Shown here: one piece after another, positions 17,388-27,651 of the stretch | Layout: each line of letters opens with the position of its first letter | Position numbering within the stretch: position 1 is the first letter of the stretch | Origin: Paenibacillus pedocola | GTDB lineage: Bacteria; Bacillota; Bacilli; Paenibacillales; Paenibacillaceae | Direction of reading: 5' to 3' | Length of the DNA stretch: 64,000 nucleotides | Assembly (NCBI RefSeq): GCF_031599675.1 | Contig: NZ_CP134223.1 | Location: forward strand, 1,116,001 to 1,180,000 | The notes under the pieces: generated by a model | What the model saw: only the letters and a program-made list of their open reading frames with translations | What the model was told of the DNA's origin: nothing | The model's database searches: none | Made by a program: the position numbers and the translations under genes

Positions 17388-18578
17388 TTAAGGTGTGACA
17401 TAGACAGGCTCTTCCGTCCGGGCTTGTTGCGTCCGTGCAGTCCGTGGTTCAGCTGCCCCGTCTGCACTCTTGCCCAAGAGCTGCAGCACGGTGGAGGCAC
17501 AGTTATGCGGCTGCTGCCGTTCCAGGGCCAGCCGGCGTTTCCGCTGCTCCTCAAGACCGGCATATTCCCGCAGCAACAGGGAAAACCATCTGTCCACCAC
17601 ATCCGAATCGAGCACCTCGGCGAGTCCCAGCTCTACGAAATATTGGGCATTTTTCTCTTCCTGTCCCGGAATGGCACTGTAGAAGAGCATCGGTATACCC
17701 TTGGCCTGACCTTCTGTACAGGTCATCCCGCCAGGCTTCGTAATCAGCAGATCAGATGCATCCATCAGCTTATTGATTTCGCTGCTGTATCCCAGGATCT
17801 TCACATTGGGATGATTCAGCAGGGGAGTGGCGCGCATTTTGGCCACAAGCTTATCGTTGCTGCCCATGCAGAAGACCAATTGGATGTCGTCCATCCGGGC
17901 GGTCAATGAATCCATGACATCTTTGCCGAACATCAGACCCCATCCACCGCCCATAATCAATACGGTAGGGATATCGGCAAGCCCGAGCTCCTTGCGGAGC
18001 TGCTGCTTGCTGGAACGCTCCCAGAATTTCGGATGCACCGGAATGCCGGTGACCGTTACCAGTTCAGGAGGAACACCCCGTCCGGTCAGAATCGATTTGA
18101 CCCGGGAGGTTGAGACCAAATAGCGGTCTGCCTCGGGATTAACCCAGCTGCCGTGAGCATCATAATCAGTTATCAATGTATACAGCGGTATATCCAGCCC
18201 CTGCTGCTTCAGCCTGGAAATGACGGCAGCAGGAATCGGATGGGAGCAGATAATGAGATCAGGCTTAAGCTGCTCGATCACCTTTTGGGCATGTGTATAA
18301 AAAATCCGGTGAAGTGCCGCTCGGGTCAGCCGGTTCAGTGATTTATGATATTGGGTTTTATACATCATGCCGACCAGCTTAGGCTGGCTGCTGACTGTTT
18401 TGCGGTAAGCGGAAAGAATCCAAGGAGCAACCGTAGGATTCAGGAATCTCCCCAGCTCAATGACCCGGCACTGGACGTCCGGGTTAAGCAGTCTGATTCC
18501 TTCGGCCAGAGCATAGGCTGCCCCTGTATGGCCCGTGCCGAAGCCTTCCGAAAACAGCAGTACTCTTTTCTTTCGCAT
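17388..18578 (-). CDS. Processive diacylglycerol glycosyltransferase-like protein (UgtP/MGDG synthase family)
   Basis: Cytoplasmic-face GT28-type glycosyltransferase, 396 residues, resembling enzymes that move sugar from UDP-sugar to diacylglycerol or related lipids. The N-terminal half begins VLLFSEGFGTGHTGAAYALAEG, the glycine-rich acceptor-binding motif of the MGDG synthase N-domain. The C-terminal half shows VLIMGGGWG and the nucleotide-sugar motif DLLITKPGGMTCTEGQAKGIPML. The reverse-strand upstream region has two ATTATACAA repeats (18671, 18702) that give TATAAT-like -10 boxes. It could make glucolipids or a lipoteichoic-acid anchor; the acceptor is inferred from family only. Confidence 0.85.
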   Translation of the reverse strand: MRKKRVLLFSEGFGTGHTGAAYALAEGIRLLNPDVQCRVIELGRFLNPTVAPWILSAYRKTVSSQPKLVGMMYKTQYHKSLNRLTRAALHRIFYTHAQKVIEQLKPDLIICSHPIPAAVISRLKQQGLDIPLYTLITDYDAHGSWVNPEADRYLVSTSRVKSILTGRGVPPELVTVTGIPVHPKFWERSSKQQLRKELGLADIPTVLIMGGGWGLMFGKDVMDSLTARMDDIQLVFCMGSNDKLVAKMRATPLLNHPNVKILGYSSEINKLMDASDLLITKPGGMTCTEGQAKGIPMLFYSAIPGQEEKNAQYFVELGLAEVLDSDVVDRWFSLLLREYAGLEEQRKRRLALERQQPHNCASTVLQLLGKSADGAAEPRTARTQQARTEEPVYVTP

Positions 18579-18773
18579 AAGTTCACCTGCTACTTTCCTT
18601 CATGGGTAGAATTGCGGGTTCTCTTCTTAGGGCGAATTGGAGATACCTCTTCAGTAAAACATTCTCTTATATTATACAAGGGAATTAGCTTCTTTTCTCA
18701 CATTATACAAATAAGACGTAAATAGAAAGTTAAAACCCTGCAAAAAAATAAAAAAATATGGAGAGCTCAGGTA

Positions 18774-18839
18774 TTGCAAACAGATATATAAAGTGATAAA
18801 GTGGTTAATGACCGAATGACCGGATTAGTAAAGTGGTCA
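18774..18839 (+). promoter_or_regulatory. tetR promoter with 23-bp operator
   Basis: A promoter-like TTGCAA (18774-18779), 17-bp spacer and TAAAGT (18797-18802) precede an operator of form TGACCG-N11-TGGTCA at 18817-18839. An extra TGACCG half-site sits at 18809. The same pattern recurs before the downstream YhgE gene at 19544-19566. The operator lies just after the -10, as expected for autorepression. The remaining gap (18579-18773) shows no gene. Confidence 0.65.
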
Positions 18840-18882
18840 AAATGCGGTGGCAACGATTTTTCGAAGGAAAGGGTGGGTACGG

Positions 18883-19473
18883 GTGGCTGTGGTAGATCGA
18901 AGGCAGCTGGTGCTTCAGGCCGCGACGAAATGTTTTTCATTATTCGGCTATAAGGCAACCACAATGGATCAGGTCGCAAAGATTGCGAATGTCGGAAAAG
19001 GAACGATCTATACCTTTTTTACGAATAAGGAGCAGCTGTTTGATGAGATCCTGCGTGATGTCATTATCGAGATGAAGAAAATCGCCGAGCGGGAAGTCAA
19101 ACACGATAAGCCGTTTTTTGATAACCTGCACAGGGTTCTGGATGCGCTGCTTGAATTTCGAAGCGAACATGAGCTATTCATCAAGCTTTCCCAGGAAAGT
19201 CGCGATTTCGGAACGCCGCAGGCTGGTGAAGGGCTCGATAAGATCGAGCGTGTTGTACTTGAATATTTGGAACGGGAGGTGGAACAGGCGATACGTCAGG
19301 GGGAGATTAAGGATTGCGACCCTAAGATTGTGTCCGTTGTTATGTTTAGGCTTTATATCGTGCTGACAGCCGAGCTGAACAAGGTGCATGTGTCTTTAAG
19401 CAAAGAACAGATCAAGGATTATTTTCAGTTGTTTCTGTCCGAAGGCTTGGCACAGAGAGCTTTGCACTGCTGA
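18883..19473 (+). CDS. TetR/AcrR family repressor
   Basis: One-component transcription repressor, 196 residues. GTG at 18883 is chosen because AAGGAAAGGGTGG lies upstream at good spacing. The N-terminal helix-turn-helix is clear (RRQLVLQAATKCFSLFGYK, then TTMDQVAKIANVGKGTIYTF followed by FTNKEQLFDEIL; residues about 5-55). The C-terminal ligand-binding part is all-helical and of unknown specificity. The gene lies directly upstream of a YhgE/Pip membrane protein, and both have the same 23-bp inverted repeat in their leaders, so it likely represses itself and that exporter-like gene. The arrangement is like B. subtilis yhgD-yhgE. Confidence 0.88.
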   Translation: MAVVDRRQLVLQAATKCFSLFGYKATTMDQVAKIANVGKGTIYTFFTNKEQLFDEILRDVIIEMKKIAEREVKHDKPFFDNLHRVLDALLEFRSEHELFIKLSQESRDFGTPQAGEGLDKIERVVLEYLEREVEQAIRQGEIKDCDPKIVSVVMFRLYIVLTAELNKVHVSLSKEQIKDYFQLFLSEGLAQRALHC

Positions 19474-19543
19474 TAGGCTCCTGGCATAGGACGTCCGCAT
19501 GAATGCGAGATGCGCGTGACAACATATTTTTTTTGCCTTTCGC

Positions 19544-19566
19544 TGACCGATTGAGGAAAATGGTCA
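19544..19566 (+). promoter_or_regulatory. Second copy of the TetR operator, upstream of yhgE
   Basis: TGACCG-N11-TGGTCA again, 23 bp, identical to the site before tetR at 18 of 23 positions with the same arm spacing. It lies 112 bp before the YhgE start. No convincing promoter hexamers are seen next to it. Confidence 0.65.
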
Positions 19567-19678
19567 ACCAGTGTTCCTGCAAACTTTCAGCAGATTAGCA
19601 ATTTTGTGAAAACTGTTCTGATAGAGAGAGACTTATAGCTTCATAAAAAGAGCATATGATTATAAGGAGAGAACCAGA

Positions 19679-22033
19679 ATGAAATCTTTATCCGTGTTTA
19701 TTAAGGACCTTGGCGCGGCGCTTAAGAATCCTAAAGTGCTGATACCTATGTTCGTTGTCCTTTTCATTCCTGTGCTGTACAGCGGATTGTTCCTGAAAGC
19801 GTTCTGGGACCCGTACGGTAAAATGAACGAGCTGCCGGTCGCTGTTGTAAATGAAGATAAAGGTGCCGATTATGAAGGCTCGAAGCTGGCCGCCGGTAAC
19901 GAGCTGGTAGAGGAACTCAAAAAGACCGACGGGTTTAAATGGAACTTTGTGACCCGTGAGCAGGCGGAGGCCGGACTGGACGATAATACCTATTATATGG
20001 CGATCATCGTTCCTGAAGATTTCTCAGCCAAAGCAACTACCCTGCTGGATACAGATCCGCAGCCGGCCAAAATTATTTACGAGCCTAATGAAGGCTACAA
20101 CTTCCTTGCCGGGCAAATCGGCGGAACTGCAGTAAAAGATATCAAGACAAAAGTATCCGCCAAGATAACAGAAGCTTATACAAATTCCGTATTTGATAAG
20201 ATTACTGAGATCGCCAGCGGCCTTGGTGATGCCGGAGACGGCGCTTCAAAGATCGCAGACGGCGCAACGAAGCTGGACGACGGTGCACTGAAGCTTAGAG
20301 ATAATCTGCTTGTGCTGACCGAAGGTACCGGCAAGCTGGTTAATGGCGTAGCACCTCTTACAGAAGGTGTGACTGCTCTGAATACAGGTGCAGCAGCACT
20401 GGAAAATGGCAGCAGCACCCTGGCAGGCGGACTTGAACAACTGTCTGCCGCCCACAAAAAGCTGCAGGCAGGCGTATCGCAGACCGCAGCCGGAAGTAAG
20501 CAGCTCAGCGACGGTCTGAAGAAGACTGAAGCCGGAGCGGCAGCGCTGCAAGCCGGAACACAGTCGGCTGTAGACGGAACTGCGAAGCTGCAAGCGGGAA
20601 CGCAGTCAGTGGTTGAAGGCAGCTCGAAGCTGGCGGCAGGCCTGACTTCTTCCGCCGAAGGCAGCGCGAAGCTGGAAGCCGGTCTGAAGGCTTCCAAGGA
20701 CGGCAGCGCTAAAGTAAGCGCTGGAGCTAAAGCAGTGGCTGATGGTCTGCAGCAGCTGGTTAAATCGAGCCCGCAGCTTGCGGCGAGCCCGGATGTGCAG
20801 AAGCTGCTGGCGGCAAGCGCCGCTGTAGCCGAAGGCACAGCGCAGCTGGATGCGAGCCAGCAGCAGCTGCTGGCAGGTGCGACCTCCCTGCACAGCGGCC
20901 AAGAGCAGCTGGTACAGGGTGCGAACCAGCTGCACGACGGTTCGCAGCAGCTGGACGCAGGTGTCAGCCAGCTGCATGACGGAGCGCAGCAGCTGAATGC
21001 CGGCAGCACTCAGCTGCTGCAAGGACAACAGCAGCTGCTGGCAGGTGCTGCGAAGCTGGAAACAGGCGGCAATACTCTTTCCGCCGGTATGAAGCAATTC
21101 GGCGCGAAGCTGGATGAAGCGGCAGCAGGCGGTGCGAAGCTTGCGGATGGCGGCAAGGCGCTGGAGGCCGGAACATCCAAGCTTCTGGCAGGCGCAGGCC
21201 AGCTCAGCAGCGGCCTCACATCGGTAGCCGATGGTTCCAAAAAGCTCAGCGACGGTGCAGGCCAGCTTAAGGATGGCCTGGATGAACTGAAATCCGGATC
21301 AAGCGAGCTGGCCACGAAGCTTGGCGATGCCGCTTCGCAGACCAGCACGGTGAATAAAACGGACGCGCTGGTGTCCATGTTCGCACAGCCGGTTAAGATT
21401 GAAGAGGTTAAGGTCAGTGCAGTACCTAACTATGGTACCGGCTTTGCTCCTTACTTCCTGTCGCTCGGATTGTTCGTAGGCGCACTGATCTGTACACTCG
21501 TTATTCCGATGAGAAGCTCTGAAGTGCTTGAGGCGAGCCGGTTCAACCGGTTTATGAGCCGCACACTGACCTTCTCTATGATGAGTATGCTGCAGTCCCT
21601 GATGGCGGCAATGATCGTGCTTTACGGATTGGGACTTGAAGTACAAAGTGTACCGTTGTTCTATGCTTTCACCTTTATTACAAGCATTTCCTTCATGTGG
21701 ATGATTCAAGCGATTGTTACCTGGATGGATCAGCCTGGACGTTTCGTAGTCATCGTTATTCTCATTTTCCAATTGACTACAAGCGCAGGTACCTTCCCGT
21801 TGGAACTGATTCCGAACTGGATGAAATTCTTCAATCCGCTGCTGCCTATGACTTACAGCGTCCGCGGATTCAAAGCAGCTATTTCCACCGGAGATTTCAG
21901 TGCCATGTGGAGTGATGCGGGACTTCTGGCCATTTACGGCATTGTGTTCCTGGCGCTGACCTTTACCTATTTCATGACCCGTGAGCAGGAAAATGAAGTT
22001 ATGGTAAAAGGTGAACAAGCGTTGACTGTATAA
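19679..22033 (+). CDS. yhgE: YhgE/Pip family membrane protein with long heptad-repeat ectodomain
   Basis: Membrane protein, 784 residues, of the YhgE/Pip/EsaA-like family, related to ABC-2 permeases. TM1 is at about 20-40 (VLIPMFVVLFIPVLYSGLFL). The extracellular part (about 45-585) includes a long run of glycine/leucine repeats (about 180-560): first 14-residue units such as LQAGTQSAVDGTAK, then 7-residue units of the form LxxGxxQ (LDAGVSQ, LHDGAQQ, LNAGSTQ). Five further TM segments lie at about 585-770, ending with a short cytoplasmic tail. Relatives serve as phage receptors (Lactococcus Pip) or type VII secretion parts (EsaA); a transport role here is inferred. It is probably repressed by the adjacent TetR protein. 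Confidence 0.88.
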   Translation: MKSLSVFIKDLGAALKNPKVLIPMFVVLFIPVLYSGLFLKAFWDPYGKMNELPVAVVNEDKGADYEGSKLAAGNELVEELKKTDGFKWNFVTREQAEAGLDDNTYYMAIIVPEDFSAKATTLLDTDPQPAKIIYEPNEGYNFLAGQIGGTAVKDIKTKVSAKITEAYTNSVFDKITEIASGLGDAGDGASKIADGATKLDDGALKLRDNLLVLTEGTGKLVNGVAPLTEGVTALNTGAAALENGSSTLAGGLEQLSAAHKKLQAGVSQTAAGSKQLSDGLKKTEAGAAALQAGTQSAVDGTAKLQAGTQSVVEGSSKLAAGLTSSAEGSAKLEAGLKASKDGSAKVSAGAKAVADGLQQLVKSSPQLAASPDVQKLLAASAAVAEGTAQLDASQQQLLAGATSLHSGQEQLVQGANQLHDGSQQLDAGVSQLHDGAQQLNAGSTQLLQGQQQLLAGAAKLETGGNTLSAGMKQFGAKLDEAAAGGAKLADGGKALEAGTSKLLAGAGQLSSGLTSVADGSKKLSDGAGQLKDGLDELKSGSSELATKLGDAASQTSTVNKTDALVSMFAQPVKIEEVKVSAVPNYGTGFAPYFLSLGLFVGALICTLVIPMRSSEVLEASRFNRFMSRTLTFSMMSMLQSLMAAMIVLYGLGLEVQSVPLFYAFTFITSISFMWMIQAIVTWMDQPGRFVVIVILIFQLTTSAGTFPLELIPNWMKFFNPLLPMTYSVRGFKAAISTGDFSAMWSDAGLLAIYGIVFLALTFTYFMTREQENEVMVKGEQALTV

Positions 22034-22060
22034 TCAGAATTTGAGGTATAGATTAAAATT

Positions 22061-22095
22061 AGCAAAGAACGCCCCAGACTGGGGCGTTCTTTGCT
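22061..22095. terminator. Terminator after yhgE
   Basis: A near-perfect 35-bp palindrome: AGCAAAGAACGCCCCAG pairs with the complementary arm CTGGGGCGTTCTTTGCT, with a very short loop. The 410 bp that follow (22096-22505) are AT-rich and hold no gene. A weak reverse-oriented cre-like sequence (TTGAAGCGTTTTCA) lies at 22158-22171, and no clear promoter or riboswitch was found ahead of gltB. Confidence 0.9.
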
Positions 22096-22505
22096 ATTCT
22101 TTACTAGAATGCTCCAAAAATACAGTGCAAAAGTTACATCATATGGAAAGAAAACATTTGAAGCGTTTTCAATGAATAAGAACTTATTCGTTATTTGTGT
22201 ATAAATATGCATCGGAAAGTTTTTTTACACTTTTACTCACTAAAGCTGTACCGTAAAAACATTTGTTAATCAAACTCATAAAAAACTTTAAATTGCACTC
22301 ATGTCAGGTCGATGATAAACTTATATAACCAATCTGGCTTGAATAATTATTAAGATTTTTCTGAAAAATTTTCCTAAGATATAAGGTACTATACTCTTTA
22401 GGTCTTTTTATCTTATATTTTATGTGAAGCGGATGCCGCCTGATTTAAGGACGTGCAGCCGCTTCTTGTGAAGATAACGTCTACTTTATAATAGAAAGGT
22501 TGCGT

Positions 22506-25500
22506 ATGATGAGACACACTGAACTGCCCGGCAAACAGGGCCTTTATGATCCCCAGTTCGAAAAAGATGCATGCGGCATGGGTTTTGTTGCCCATATTAA
22601 AGGAAAACCTTCCCATGATATCGTTAGCAACGCTTTGACTATGCTCTTTAATATGGAGCATCGGGGAGGACAGGGAAGCGAGCCGAACTCTGGTGACGGA
22701 GCCGGCATTATGCTGCAGATTCCACACCGTTTCTTTGCCGGTGAAGCCAGTAAGCTTGGCTTTGAACTGCCGGAACAGGGCTTTTATGGCGTGGGTATGA
22801 TCTTTTTGTCTCACAACGAGGAGATCCGCGCCCGTCACGAGGCTCTCTTAAATGAGATTATTGCCGAAGAAGGCCAGGCGGTGCTTGGATACCGTGATGT
22901 GCCTACCTTCGACGAAATGCTGGGCAAGACCGCTAAAGCAGCCAAGCCTTATGTCCGCCAGGTATTTATCAGCCGTGCGGAGGGCCTTGCCGATGAGCTG
23001 GCTTTTGAACGCAAGCTGTTTGTAATCCGCAAGCGTGCCGAGCTCGCCATCCGCTACGGCGGTGTGGAAGAGGCAGAATCCTTCTATATGCCAAGTATGT
23101 CCTGTCGGAAGATCGTATACAAAGGCATGTTGACAACCGAGCAAGTAGGCCAGTTTTACCTGGATCTGCAGAATGAAGAGCTGGAGTCGGCGATTGCGAT
23201 GGTGCACTCCCGTTTCAGCACCAATACGTTCCCAAGCTGGGAGCGTGCCCACCCGTACCGCTTCATGATCCATAATGGCGAGATCAACACACTGCGGGGG
23301 AATGTGAACTGGATGCATGCCCGCCAGTCCCTGTTCAAGAGCGAAGTATACGGTGAAGACCTGAGCAAGATCAAACCGATCGTAAATCCGGACGGTTCCG
23401 ACACTGCGATGTTCGACAACACCTTTGAGTTCCTGTATCTCAGCGGACGCTCCTTACCGCATGTGGCGATGATGATGGTGCCTGAGCCTTGGAGCAATCA
23501 TGAAAGTATGGGCGATGAGAAGAAGGCATTCTATGAATACCACAGCACCCTGATGGAGCCGTGGGACGGCCCCGCTGCGATGGGCTTTACCGACGGTGTG
23601 CAAATCGGTGCAATGCTTGACCGTAACGGCCTGCGCCCTGCACGCTATTATGTAACCAAAGACGATATGATTATCTTATCCTCTGAAGCTGGAGTGCTTG
23701 ATATTCCGGCAGAGAATGTACTATATAAAGACCGCCTGAGACCAGGCCGCATGCTGCTGGTGGATACGAAGCAGGGACGCATTATCTCCGACGAGGAAGT
23801 AAAGGCCGCCATCGCTTCCGAGCAGCCTTACCGCCAGTGGCTGGATGAGCATCTGATAGGCCTCGATCAGCTTCCGGATGCTCCGGAGCTGCCAAATCCG
23901 AAGCATGACAATGTGCAGCAGCTGCAGCAGTCATTCGGCTACACGTTTGAGGATCTGCGCAAGGTATTGGAGCCTATGGCTTCCACCGGTGCCGAAGCCG
24001 TTGCTTCCATGGGCTACGATGCCCCGCTGGCCGTGCTCTCGGACCGCCCGCAGCGTCTCTACAACTACTTTAAACAAATGTTCGCGCAGGTAACCAATCC
24101 GCCGATCGATGCGATCCGTGAGGAGCTGGTTACTTCTACAGCCACCACGATCGGGCCGGAACGCAACCTGCTGAAGCCGGAACCGGAGAGTTGCCGGCAG
24201 ATTTCACTGGAATCGCCGATTCTCTCCAACGAGGATTTCGCTAAGATCCGCCATGTCCGCCGTGCCGGCTTCAAGTCGATGTCGATTCCGATCCTGTTCC
24301 CGGCTGAGCTTGGAGCGGAAGGAATGCGCATTGCCCTGGAACGCATGAATGAAGCAGCTGACCGTGTTATGGCTAAAGGACATAATATTCTTATTCTGTC
24401 TGACCGCGGAGTAGACCGTGAGAATGCCGCAATCCCGGCCCTGCTGGCTGTATCCAGCCTGCATCACCACTTGATCCGCTCCGGGACACGGACGAAAGTC
24501 AGTATTCTGCTGGAGTCCGGCGAACCGCGTGAAGTGCATCACTACGCGCTTCTCCTTGGTTACGGCGTGAGTGCGGTCAATCCGTACCTTGCTTTTGAAA
24601 GCTTGGATGACATGATCGGCCAAGGCCTGCTGCGCGGAATTTCGCATGAGAAGGCTGTGAAGAATTACATTAAGGCTGCGACTAAGAGCGTAGTTAAAAT
24701 ATTGTCCAAGATGGGGATCTCCACGATCCAATCGTACCGCGGCGCACAGATTTTTGAAGCTGTCGGCCTGAATTCGGAGTTTGTGGACCGTTACTTTACC
24801 TGGACACCTTCCCGTATCGGCGGTATCGGTCTTGAGGAAGTAGCTGCTGAAGCACTGATTCATCACAACCGTGCGTTCACCGACAAGGACGGCAACGACA
24901 AGGTGCTTGATTCCGGCGGTGAATATCAATGGCGCAGTGACGGGGAAGAGCATCTGTTCAACCCGCAGACGATTCATCTGCTTCAGCATTCCGTACGGAG
25001 CGGTGACTATGGTTTGTACAAAAAGTATGCGGCGCTCGTTCAGGGTGAGAGCAAGAAACACCAGACCATCCGCTCCATGCTGGAATTCAAATCAACGAAC
25101 CAACCGGTTCCGCTCGAAGAGGTAGAGCCTGCAGAATCGATTATGAAACGCTTCAAGACCGGAGCAATGTCGTTCGGTTCCATCAGTAAGGAAGCTCATG
25201 AGACACTGGCGATTGCAATGAACCGCATCGGCGGCAAGAGCAACACCGGTGAAGGCGGGGAAGATCCGGCGCGCTTTATTCCGGACGCTAACGGCGATTC
25301 CCGCCGCAGTGCGATCAAGCAGGTGGCATCTGGCCGCTTTGGGGTAACCTCGAATTATCTGGTGAACGCTGATGAGATCCAGATCAAGATGGCACAGGGG
25401 GCTAAGCCTGGTGAAGGCGGACAGCTTCCGGGCCGCAAGGTATATCCTTGGGTAGCCGAAGTGCGCGGTTCCACAGCGGGTGTGGGCCTGATTTCACCGC

Positions 25501-27104
25501 CGCCGCATCATGATATTTATTCCATCGAGGATTTGGCCGAACTGATTTATGATCTGAAGAATGCCAATCCGCGTGCAAGCATTAATGTGAAGCTCGTGTC
25601 TGAGGTGGGTGTCGGAACGATCGCTGCCGGCGTAGCCAAGGGCCGTGCCGATATTATTCTGATCAGCGGATATGACGGCGGTACAGGGGCATCCCCGTTG
25701 AACTCCATCCGTCATGCCGGTCTGCCGTGGGAGCTTGGACTCGCGGAGACGCATCAGACGCTTATGCTGAACAACCTGCGTGACCGTGTTGTACTGGAGA
25801 CCGACGGTAAAATGCTCAGCGGACGCGACCTTGCGGTAGCTGTACTGCTGGGAGCAGAAGAGTACGGATTTGCTACAGCACCGCTTGTAGCGGTAGGCTG
25901 CATCATGATGCGCGTATGCCAGATGGACACTTGTCCGGTTGGTGTTGCGACACAGAATCCGGAACTGCGTAAGAACTTTACCGGCGACCCGCAGCATGTC
26001 GTGAACTTTATGACATTTGTGGCTCAGGACCTGCGCGAAATCATGGCTGAGCTGGGCTTCCGCACCATTGAAGAGATGGTCGGACGTACGGATTGCCTCG
26101 ATGCTGTGCGTGCTTCGAGTCACTGGAAGAAGAAAGGCGTAGATCTGAGCAGTCTGCTGCATACTCCGGAACTGCCTGAAGGCAGCACCCGCTTCCGCAG
26201 CAAATTCCAGAACCACGGCCTGGAAGAAACCATTGATGTATCGAAATTGCTGGATCTGGCAGCGCCGGCACTGGAATCCGGCCAGGCGGTAGAAGCCTCG
26301 CTGCCGATTACGAACGTCAACCGTGCAGTGGGCACGATTCTGGGGAGCGAGCTTACCCGCAAATACGGGGCCGCAGGTCTTCCGGATGATACGATCCGTC
26401 TGCACTTCACCGGCTCTGCCGGACAAAGTCTGGGTGCTTTCGTACCGAAGGGTATTACAATTACGGTCGAAGGTGACTCCAATGACTATGTGGGTAAAGG
26501 GTTGTCCGGAGGCAAGCTGATTATTAAGCCGTCCCCTAAGGCTACCTTTGCCGCTGAGGACAACATCATTATCGGGAATACGGCGCTTTACGGAGCGACC
26601 AGCGGTGAGGCGTATATCAGCGGTATCGCCGGTGAACGGTTCGCCGTGCGCAACTCCGGTGCGAAGGTAGTTGTTGAAGGTGTGGGCGACCACGGCTGTG
26701 AATATATGACCGGCGGCCGTGTGGCCGTGCTTGGTCCAACCGGCCGCAACTTTGCGGCAGGGATGTCCGGCGGTATCGCTTACGTCTATGATCCGGACAA
26801 TACCTTCATCAAACGCTGCAACCTGGAAATGGTGCTTCTGGAGCGTGTAGAGGAAGCGGATGAAGCAGCTGAGCTGCACAGCCTGATTGCCCGCCACTCA
26901 GAGCTTACAGACAGTGCTGCTGCAAGCCGGATCCTGGACAGCTGGGAAGCTTCGCTGCCGAAATTCGTCCGTGTTATTCCGAAGGATTACAAACGGATGC
27001 TGGAGCAGATCCGCAAGGTAGAACAGACCGGGTTAACCGGCGAAGCTGCCCTGATGGCTGCCTTCGAAGCTAATATGCGTGAACTTGCGCGTGTTGGAGG
27101 CTAA
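22506..27104 (+). CDS. gltB: Glutamate synthase, large subunit
   Basis: Ferredoxin/NADPH-type GOGAT large subunit, 1532 residues, which makes two glutamates from glutamine and 2-oxoglutarate. ATG at 22506 follows AGAAAGG; a second ATG follows immediately. A short propeptide precedes Cys23 in KDACGMGF, the N-terminal nucleophile of the class II glutaminase domain (about 23-430). A central domain follows (about 470-770), then the FMN-binding synthase domain (about 830-1200) with [29 protein letters not shown] and the 3Fe-4S cysteines in [15 protein letters not shown]. The C-terminal GXGXG beta-helix (about 1270-1460) includes [11 protein letters not shown] and GMSGG. The gene is followed by a terminator, and no small subunit (gltD) lies next to it. 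In B. subtilis the equivalent gene is called gltA. Confidence 0.95.
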   Translation: MMRHTELPGKQGLYDPQFEKDACGMGFVAHIKGKPSHDIVSNALTMLFNMEHRGGQGSEPNSGDGAGIMLQIPHRFFAGEASKLGFELPEQGFYGVGMIFLSHNEEIRARHEALLNEIIAEEGQAVLGYRDVPTFDEMLGKTAKAAKPYVRQVFISRAEGLADELAFERKLFVIRKRAELAIRYGGVEEAESFYMPSMSCRKIVYKGMLTTEQVGQFYLDLQNEELESAIAMVHSRFSTNTFPSWERAHPYRFMIHNGEINTLRGNVNWMHARQSLFKSEVYGEDLSKIKPIVNPDGSDTAMFDNTFEFLYLSGRSLPHVAMMMVPEPWSNHESMGDEKKAFYEYHSTLMEPWDGPAAMGFTDGVQIGAMLDRNGLRPARYYVTKDDMIILSSEAGVLDIPAENVLYKDRLRPGRMLLVDTKQGRIISDEEVKAAIASEQPYRQWLDEHLIGLDQLPDAPELPNPKHDNVQQLQQSFGYTFEDLRKVLEPMASTGAEAVASMGYDAPLAVLSDRPQRLYNYFKQMFAQVTNPPIDAIREELVTSTATTIGPERNLLKPEPESCRQISLESPILSNEDFAKIRHVRRAGFKSMSIPILFPAELGAEGMRIALERMNEAADRVMAKGHNILILSDRGVDRENAAIPALLAVSSLHHHLIRSGTRTKVSILLESGEPREVHHYALLLGYGVSAVNPYLAFESLDDMIGQGLLRGISHEKAVKNYIKAATKSVVKILSKMGISTIQSYRGAQIFEAVGLNSEFVDRYFTWTPSRIGGIGLEEVAAEALIHHNRAFTDKDGNDKVLDSGGEYQWRSDGEEHLFNPQTIHLLQHSVRSGDYGLYKKYAALVQGESKKHQTIRSMLEFKSTNQPVPLEEVEPAESIMKRFKTGAMSFGSISKEAHETLAIAMNRIGGKSNTGEGGEDPARFIPDANGDSRRSAIKQVASGRFGVTSNYLVNADEIQIKMAQGAKPGEGGQLPGRKVYPWVAEVRGSTAGVGLISPPPHHDIYSIEDLAELIYDLKNANPRASINVKLVSEVGVGTIAAGVAKGRADIILISGYDGGTGASPLNSIRHAGLPWELGLAETHQTLMLNNLRDRVVLETDGKMLSGRDLAVAVLLGAEEYGFATAPLVAVGCIMMRVCQMDTCPVGVATQNPELRKNFTGDPQHVVNFMTFVAQDLREIMAELGFRTIEEMVGRTDCLDAVRASSHWKKKGVDLSSLLHTPELPEGSTRFRSKFQNHGLEETIDVSKLLDLAAPALESGQAVEASLPITNVNRAVGTILGSELTRKYGAAGLPDDTIRLHFTGSAGQSLGAFVPKGITITVEGDSNDYVGKGLSGGKLIIKPSPKATFAAEDNIIIGNTALYGATSGEAYISGIAGERFAVRNSGAKVVVEGVGDHGCEYMTGGRVAVLGPTGRNFAAGMSGGIAYVYDPDNTFIKRCNLEMVLLERVEEADEAAELHSLIARHSELTDSAAASRILDSWEASLPKFVRVIPKDYKRMLEQIRKVEQTGLTGEAALMAAFEANMRELARVGG

Positions 27105-27146
27105 TTAGAAATTGCCGTAACTAACTGAACGGCTGTAATAAGTAGT

Positions 27147-27190
27147 AAAAGGCTGAATCCTTCCGAATGAGGAAGGATTCAGCCTTTTTT
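27147..27190 (+). terminator. Terminator after gltB
   Basis: AAAAGGCTGAATCCTTCC pairs perfectly with GGAAGGATTCAGCCTTTT around a GAATGA loop, followed by T residues. Confidence 0.95.
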
Positions 27191-27205
27191 CCTATTATTG
27201 TCCTT

Positions 27206-27290
27206 TTTCCTTATTTCCAGGAAAAAGGCAGGTTGTGGTAATATGGAAAATATATAAAATGAATTATGTAGATATAGAAGCAAGGAGGAA
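27206..27290 (+). promoter_or_regulatory. Promoter-like leader and ribosome site not followed by a gene
   Basis: A 9-bp hairpin (CCTTTTTCC / GGAAAAAGG, 27206-27232) is followed by TTGTGG (27233), a 16-bp spacer, TAAAAT (27255-27260) and AAGGAGGAAG near 27281-27290. No start codon is found at normal distance from that ribosome site. The repeat region follows instead. One reading is that repeat DNA was inserted between an old leader and the ABC gene at 27652. Confidence 0.35.
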
Positions 27291-27390
27291 GTAACGAAGG
27301 GGAATTTGATCCTTATGGAGCAGGAGCGTCCGCTTTTGGTCTTGGATTTGAACTTAAGATTAACAAACAGGGAATAGTGGCGGAAGAGAA

Positions 27391-27580
27391 TTTTGGAACT
27401 GTAGGAGCGATAGCGTTCGCCTTTGTCTGCTGATTTCGTCCGCTAATAGCGGTTCAAATCAAGAAATCTGCAGACAACAGCGGCCGGAAGTCCAAATATT
27501 CTCTGGAGTCACGGCCAATCCTGAACCGATACTCTCAATTTCAATCTAGACAACAGCGACCGGAAGTCCAAACATTCACC
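27391..27580. repeat. Dispersed intergenic hairpin repeat, copy B plus a half copy
   Basis: The core 27391-27510 matches the repeat at 2038-2170. GTCTGCTGATTT (27425-27436) pairs with AAATCTGCAGAC (27464-27475) with one mismatch; the stem extends outward by TT/AA. The right-hand part (AGACAACAGCGGCCGGAAGT, then CCAAATATTC) recurs almost unchanged about 75 bp later (near 27549-27579: AGACAACAGCGACCGGAAGT, then CCAAACATTC), a tandem half copy. No gene is seen in 27191-27651. Confidence 0.65.
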
Positions 27581-27651
27581 GCAGTTACGTCTCACGCCTA
27601 ACTTAGAGTCTAGAGTAGTTCATTTTATAAACAAAGAAAGGAAGTGAATTT

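Noticed and set aside
20176..21009. 277-codon minus-strand frame rich in S, A, P and C under yhgE
   Set aside because: Produced by the regular heptad-encoding repeats of yhgE read backwards.
25494..26897. 467-codon minus-strand frame opposite gltB
   Set aside because: An antisense shadow of a GC-rich conserved gene, without start signals or motifs.
27305..27380. 20-codon frame starting ATGGAGCAGGAGCG in the repeat region
   Set aside because: Too short and badly spaced from the nearest ribosome site; more likely repeat DNA.
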